Source: CAVZVW01 sp963778845 (GTDB taxonomy: Bacteria; Actinomycetota; Actinomycetes; Actinomycetales; Kineosporiaceae). Taken from it: a DNA stretch of 64,000 nucleotides. The notes under the pieces are model-generated. The model saw only the letters and a list, made by a program, of their open reading frames with translations, did no database searches and was not told where the DNA came from. Positions within the stretch are counted from its first letter, which is position 1. The number at the start of each line of letters is the position of its first letter. The stretch covers positions 186,001 through 250,000 of the forward strand of contig CAVZVW010000009.1 in NCBI GenBank assembly GCA_963778845.1, read 5' to 3'. Made by a program: the position numbers and the translations under genes. This document shows positions 61,061-64,000 of the stretch, piece by piece.

Positions 61061-62307
61061 CCGACCAGATCTCCCGGGCGGCAGCGGCCCCGGCCCCGGC
61101 AACGTCCCTGCGCTCGCACCGAGGCCCCTACTTCGGCCGCTTCGGCGGGCGCTTCGTGCCCGAGGCCCTGGTCGCGGCCCTCGACGAGCTCGACGCCGCG
61201 TTCACCACAGCCATGACCGACCCGGCCTTCCTGGCCGAGCTCGACCGGCTGCACCGCACCTACAGCGGCCGGCCCAGCATCCTGACCGAGGCCCCGCGCT
61301 TCGGCGCGCACGCCGGCGGGGCTCGGGTGCTGCTCAAGCGCGAGGACCTCAACCACACCGGGTCCCACAAGATCAACAACGTGCTGGGGCAGGCACTGCT
61401 GACGGTGCGCATGGGCAAGAAGCGCGTGATCGCCGAGACCGGCGCCGGGCAGCACGGTGTGGCCACGGCCACGGCAGCAGCGCTCATGGGCCTGGAGTGC
61501 GTGGTCTACATGGGCGAGGAGGACACCCGCCGGCAGGCGCTCAACGTCGCTCGCATGCGACTGCTCGGCGCCAAGGTCGTGCCCGTCACCGCCGGCTCTC
61601 GCACGCTCAAGGACGCGATCAACGAGGCGATGCGCGACTGGGTGACCAACGTCGAGACCACGCACTACCTGCTCGGCACGGTCGCCGGGCCGCACCCGTT
61701 CCCCACGATGGTGCGTGACTTCCACAAGATCATCGGCGAGGAGGCGCGCGCGCAGGTGCTCGACCTCGTCGGCCGCCTGCCCGACGCCGTCTGCGCCTGC
61801 GTCGGCGGCGGGTCGAACGCGATCGGCATCTTCCACGCGTTCCTCGACGACCCCGGCGTGGCACTCGTCGGACTCGAGGCCGGTGGCGACGGCGTGGCGA
61901 CGGGCAGGCACGCGGCGTCCATCACCGGCGGGCTGCCCGGCGTGCTGCACGGCAACCGCACGTTCGTCCTGCAGGACGAGGACGGCCAGACGATCGAGAG
62001 CCACTCCATCTCCGCGGGGCTGGACTACCCCGGGGTCGGCCCGGAGCACGCCTGGCTGCACGAGAGCGGTCGGGCGACGTACGAGCCCGTGGACGACGCC
62101 GAGGCGATGGACGCCTTCGCGCTGCTGTGCCGGACCGAGGGGATCATCCCGGCCATCGAGAGCGCGCACGCGCTGGCGGGGGCGCTGCGGGTCGGGCGGC
62201 GGCTCGGCCCCGACGGCGTGGTCCTGGTGAACCTGTCCGGCCGGGGCGACAAGGACGTCGACACCGCCGCGCGCTGGTTCGGGCTCGACGCGGAGCTGCC
62301 GACGTGA
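61057..62307 (+). CDS. trpB: Tryptophan synthase beta chain
   Basis: PLP enzyme joining indole and serine. Of 416 residues. FGRFGGRFVPEALVAALDEL (about 26-45), LKREDLNHTGSHKINNVLGQ (PLP Lys, about 94-113), AETGAGQHGVATATAAALMG and VGGGSNAIGIFHAF (phosphate loop) are intact. GTG 61057 overlaps the corrected trpC stop; four-base overlap with trpA. Confidence 0.97.
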   Translation: MTDQISRAAAAPAPATSLRSHRGPYFGRFGGRFVPEALVAALDELDAAFTTAMTDPAFLAELDRLHRTYSGRPSILTEAPRFGAHAGGARVLLKREDLNHTGSHKINNVLGQALLTVRMGKKRVIAETGAGQHGVATATAAALMGLECVVYMGEEDTRRQALNVARMRLLGAKVVPVTAGSRTLKDAINEAMRDWVTNVETTHYLLGTVAGPHPFPTMVRDFHKIIGEEARAQVLDLVGRLPDAVCACVGGGSNAIGIFHAFLDDPGVALVGLEAGGDGVATGRHAASITGGLPGVLHGNRTFVLQDEDGQTIESHSISAGLDYPGVGPEHAWLHESGRATYEPVDDAEAMDAFALLCRTEGIIPAIESAHALAGALRVGRRLGPDGVVLVNLSGRGDKDVDTAARWFGLDAELPT

Positions 62308-63116
62308 GCGTCGCCGCACCCGTCGCCCGCGCACTGGCAGCGACCCGAGGCCATTCGCGGGCCGCACTGGTCGGCTACCTGCCCGTCGGCTTCCCCGACG
62401 TCGCGACCTCGGTCGCCGCCATGCAGGCGATGGTGGAGGCCGGGGTGGACGTCGTCGAGGTCGGTGTGCCGTACTCCGACCCGCTGATGGACGGACCTGT
62501 CATCCAGCACGCGGTGGACGCCGCCCTGCGCGGCGGAGCGCGCCCGCGGGACGCGATCGCCGCGGCCACGGCCGTCGCGAGCGCGGGGGCGCCGGCCTTG
62601 CTCATGTCGTACTGGAACCCCGTGGACCGTTACGGCGTGGAGCGCTTCGCCGCCGACCTGGCCGCGGCCGGCGGGGCGGGCCTCATCACCCCCGACCTGA
62701 TCCCGGACGAGGCCGCGGACTGGCTGGCCGCCTCGGACCGCCACGGCCTCGACCGGGTGTTCCTCGTGGCCCCGAGCTCGACCGACGCGCGGCTGGCCGC
62801 CACGGCCGCGGCCTGCCGCGGGTTCGTGTACGCCGCATCGACCATGGGTGTGACGGGGGTGCGCGCCAGTGTCGGGGACGCGGCGAGGCGCCTCGTCGAA
62901 CGCACCCGAGCCGTCACCGACCTGCCTGTCTGTGTCGGGCTCGGCGTGTCCACGGCCGAACAGGCCGCTGAGGTGGCCGGCTTCGCCGACGGCGTGATCG
63001 TCGGGTCGGCGTTCGTGCGCTGCCTAGCCGAGGCCACGAGCCCCCGGGAGGGCGTGGCGGCGGTGGCCGATCTCGCACGCAGCCTCGCCGCCGGAGTGCG
63101 AGGAGCCGCGGGGTGA
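62304..63116 (+). CDS. trpA: Tryptophan synthase alpha chain
   Basis: Cleaves indole-3-glycerol phosphate and channels indole to TrpB. Of 270 residues. LVGYLPVGFPDVATSVAAMQ (catalytic Glu comes later in the barrel), VVEVGVPYSDPLMDGPVIQH (about 49-68, catalytic Glu and Asp), YAASTMGVTGVR (phosphate loop) and GVSTAEQAAEVAGFADGVIV are present. GTG 62304 overlaps the trpB stop. Confidence 0.97.
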   Translation: MSVAAPVARALAATRGHSRAALVGYLPVGFPDVATSVAAMQAMVEAGVDVVEVGVPYSDPLMDGPVIQHAVDAALRGGARPRDAIAAATAVASAGAPALLMSYWNPVDRYGVERFAADLAAAGGAGLITPDLIPDEAADWLAASDRHGLDRVFLVAPSSTDARLAATAAACRGFVYAASTMGVTGVRASVGDAARRLVERTRAVTDLPVCVGLGVSTAEQAAEVAGFADGVIVGSAFVRCLAEATSPREGVAAVADLARSLAAGVRGAAG

Positions 63117-63123
63117 GCGGTGA

Positions 63124-64000
63124 ATGGCACCCCCCCGCGGGGGACACACCGCAGCGAGAGCTCCTACCGGAGCAGCCGCAGGTCCAGCAGGTACCCGTAC
63201 ACCCGTCTCAGGAACAGCCGTTGCGTCAGCAGCACGTCGCCGGGCCGGCTCTGGGCAGCCACTACCTGGGCCGCCACTACCTGATCCGCCGCTACCTGGG
63301 CAGCCGCTACCAGGGCAGCAGGGTCATGCACCGCCGGGGCCCGGGCAGCTTCTGCAGGCTGCGCCGGGCGTCTACCCGGCATACCCGCGGCGACCTCGTC
63401 GCGGGACTCGGTCGCGGCGCTCGGCGGGACTGGCCGCCGTCGTGGTCGCGGTCGTGGCCGTCGCCTCGGGCGTGGCCGCGCTGAGCGGGGGTGCGCCGAG
63501 CGGGCCACCGGCGGTCGTGCACGCAGCCGGCCTGCCCAGCGGCGTCAGCGAGCTCGACGGCGGGCTGCCACTGTCCGGCACGCCGAGAGCCGGCGCCCCC
63601 GTCGTGGACCTCTACGAGGACTTCCAGTGCCCGTTCTGCGGCCGGTTCGAGCAGGCCTTCGGACCCCAGCTGCAGGCGGCCTCGTCGCGTGGGGAGGTGC
63701 GGGTCGTCGTCCATCTGCTGGTCTTCCTCGACCGTCGGCTCGGCAACAACGCCTCGACCCGAGCGGCCCTGGCTGCCCTGTGCGCCGCCGACGCCGGGCG
63801 GTTCACGCAGTACTACGCGACGGTCTTCGCCAACCAGCCCGTGGACGAGGGCGGCGGCTGGACCGACGACGAGCTGGCCGGCTTCGCCACGGCCGCAGGG
63901 ATCACCGGCGCGGCGCTGACGGGGTGGAGGGCGTGCGCGACGTCCCCCCGCTACAGCGCCTACCTCGGTCGCGTCGAGCGGCAGGCGGCGGCGGCCGGCG
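63124..64000 (+). CDS. DsbA-family thiol-disulphide oxidoreductase, partial (runs off the edge)
   Basis: No stop before the right edge; at least 292 residues. A Pro/Gln-rich cytoplasmic region is followed by RRSRRSAGL-like basic residues, a membrane helix (LAAVVVAVVAVASGVAAL, near base 63430-63483) and a DsbA domain with LYEDFQCPFCGRFEQAF (CPFC, near 63630). The frame is open from ATG 63124, but its first 40 codons have poor third-position GC while the neighbouring frame from GTG 63113 (overlapping the trpA stop) has good GC there, so the true start may be 63113 with a shift between about 63240 and 63350. A 15-bp repeat lies there. Confidence 0.8.
   Translation, partial: MAPPRGGHTAARAPTGAAAGPAGTRTPVSGTAVASAARRRAGSGQPLPGPPLPDPPLPGQPLPGQQGHAPPGPGQLLQAAPGVYPAYPRRPRRGTRSRRSAGLAAVVVAVVAVASGVAALSGGAPSGPPAVVHAAGLPSGVSELDGGLPLSGTPRAGAPVVDLYEDFQCPFCGRFEQAFGPQLQAASSRGEVRVVVHLLVFLDRRLGNNASTRAALAALCAADAGRFTQYYATVFANQPVDEGGGWTDDELAGFATAAGITGAALTGWRACATSPRYSAYLGRVERQAAAAG
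63255..63314 (+). repeat. 15-bp tandem repeat, four copies, in the edge gene
   Basis: Four units of about CCGCTACCTGGGCAG (63255-63314) encode PLPG(P/Q)-type repeats in the DsbA frame, or HYLGR/RYLGS in the other, at the place where the coding frame appears to change. Confidence 0.75.

Overview
The window is from a high-GC actinobacterium, probably order Micrococcales and Cellulomonas-like. That placement is an inference from several signs: very high GC with GC-rich third codon positions, frequent GTG starts and 4-base stop/start overlaps, actinobacterial markers (integration host factor MihF, BldD with a c-di-GMP signature, a helicase-dead PriA, HGxxPAAW and 13E12/DUF222-HNH proteins), and an actinobacterial gene order.

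Layout. 1-9.0 kb: type IV pilus genes (major pilin, three pilin-like proteins, prepilin peptidase, pilM-pilN-pilO and one unknown membrane protein). 9.0-13.7 kb: shikimate genes aroC-aroK-aroB-aroQ, then efp and nusB. 13.7-14.4 kb: convergent bldD, with a candidate autoregulatory operator. 14.4-24.9 kb: complete pyrimidine operon pyrR-pyrB-pyrC-carA-carB-pyrK-pyrD-pyrF with a PyrR RNA site in its leader. 25-34.9 kb: mihF, gmk, rpoZ, coaBC, metK, priA, def, fmt, rsmB, rpe. 34.9-40.5 kb: a DMT transporter, then an FMN riboswitch and the riboflavin operon ribD-ribE-ribM-like-ribBA-ribH. 40.5-43 kb: an HNH/DUF222 gene behind a LexA-like box. 43-50 kb: hisE, hisG and hisF, interrupted by minus-strand genes for a DsbA-like thiol oxidoreductase, a MauE/DoxX protein, an Eis-like acetyltransferase and a P-loop kinase. 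50-54.6 kb: a heterodimeric ABC exporter. 54.6-55.9 kb: a three-gene minus-strand unit of a zinc metalloprotease and two small paralogous proteins. 56-64 kb: hisI, then trpE, trpX, three small membrane-protein genes, trpC, trpB, trpA and a DsbA-like gene running off the right edge.

Two features cut across the window. First, at least 18 loci carry short tandem repeats, mostly 12, 15, 18 or 24 bp. Each locus has its own unit sequence. They lie at gene boundaries (often over the stop codon) or in frame inside conserved proteins (PyrB, CarA, PriA, CoaBC, an ABC transporter). This looks like repeated local duplication rather than a mobile element. Second, six single-base surplus shifts break otherwise conserved frames: trpE twice, trpC twice, rsmB once and coaBC once. 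Removing one base at each restores family-length proteins. Base-calling error or real decay are both possible, and the sequence alone cannot decide.

Regulation visible in the sequence includes the FMN riboswitch, the PyrR-binding loop, a BldD-box overlapping a probably leaderless bldD promoter, a LexA-like box, and several leaderless promoter/start arrangements. No tRNA, rRNA, CRISPR array, insertion sequence or prophage was seen.
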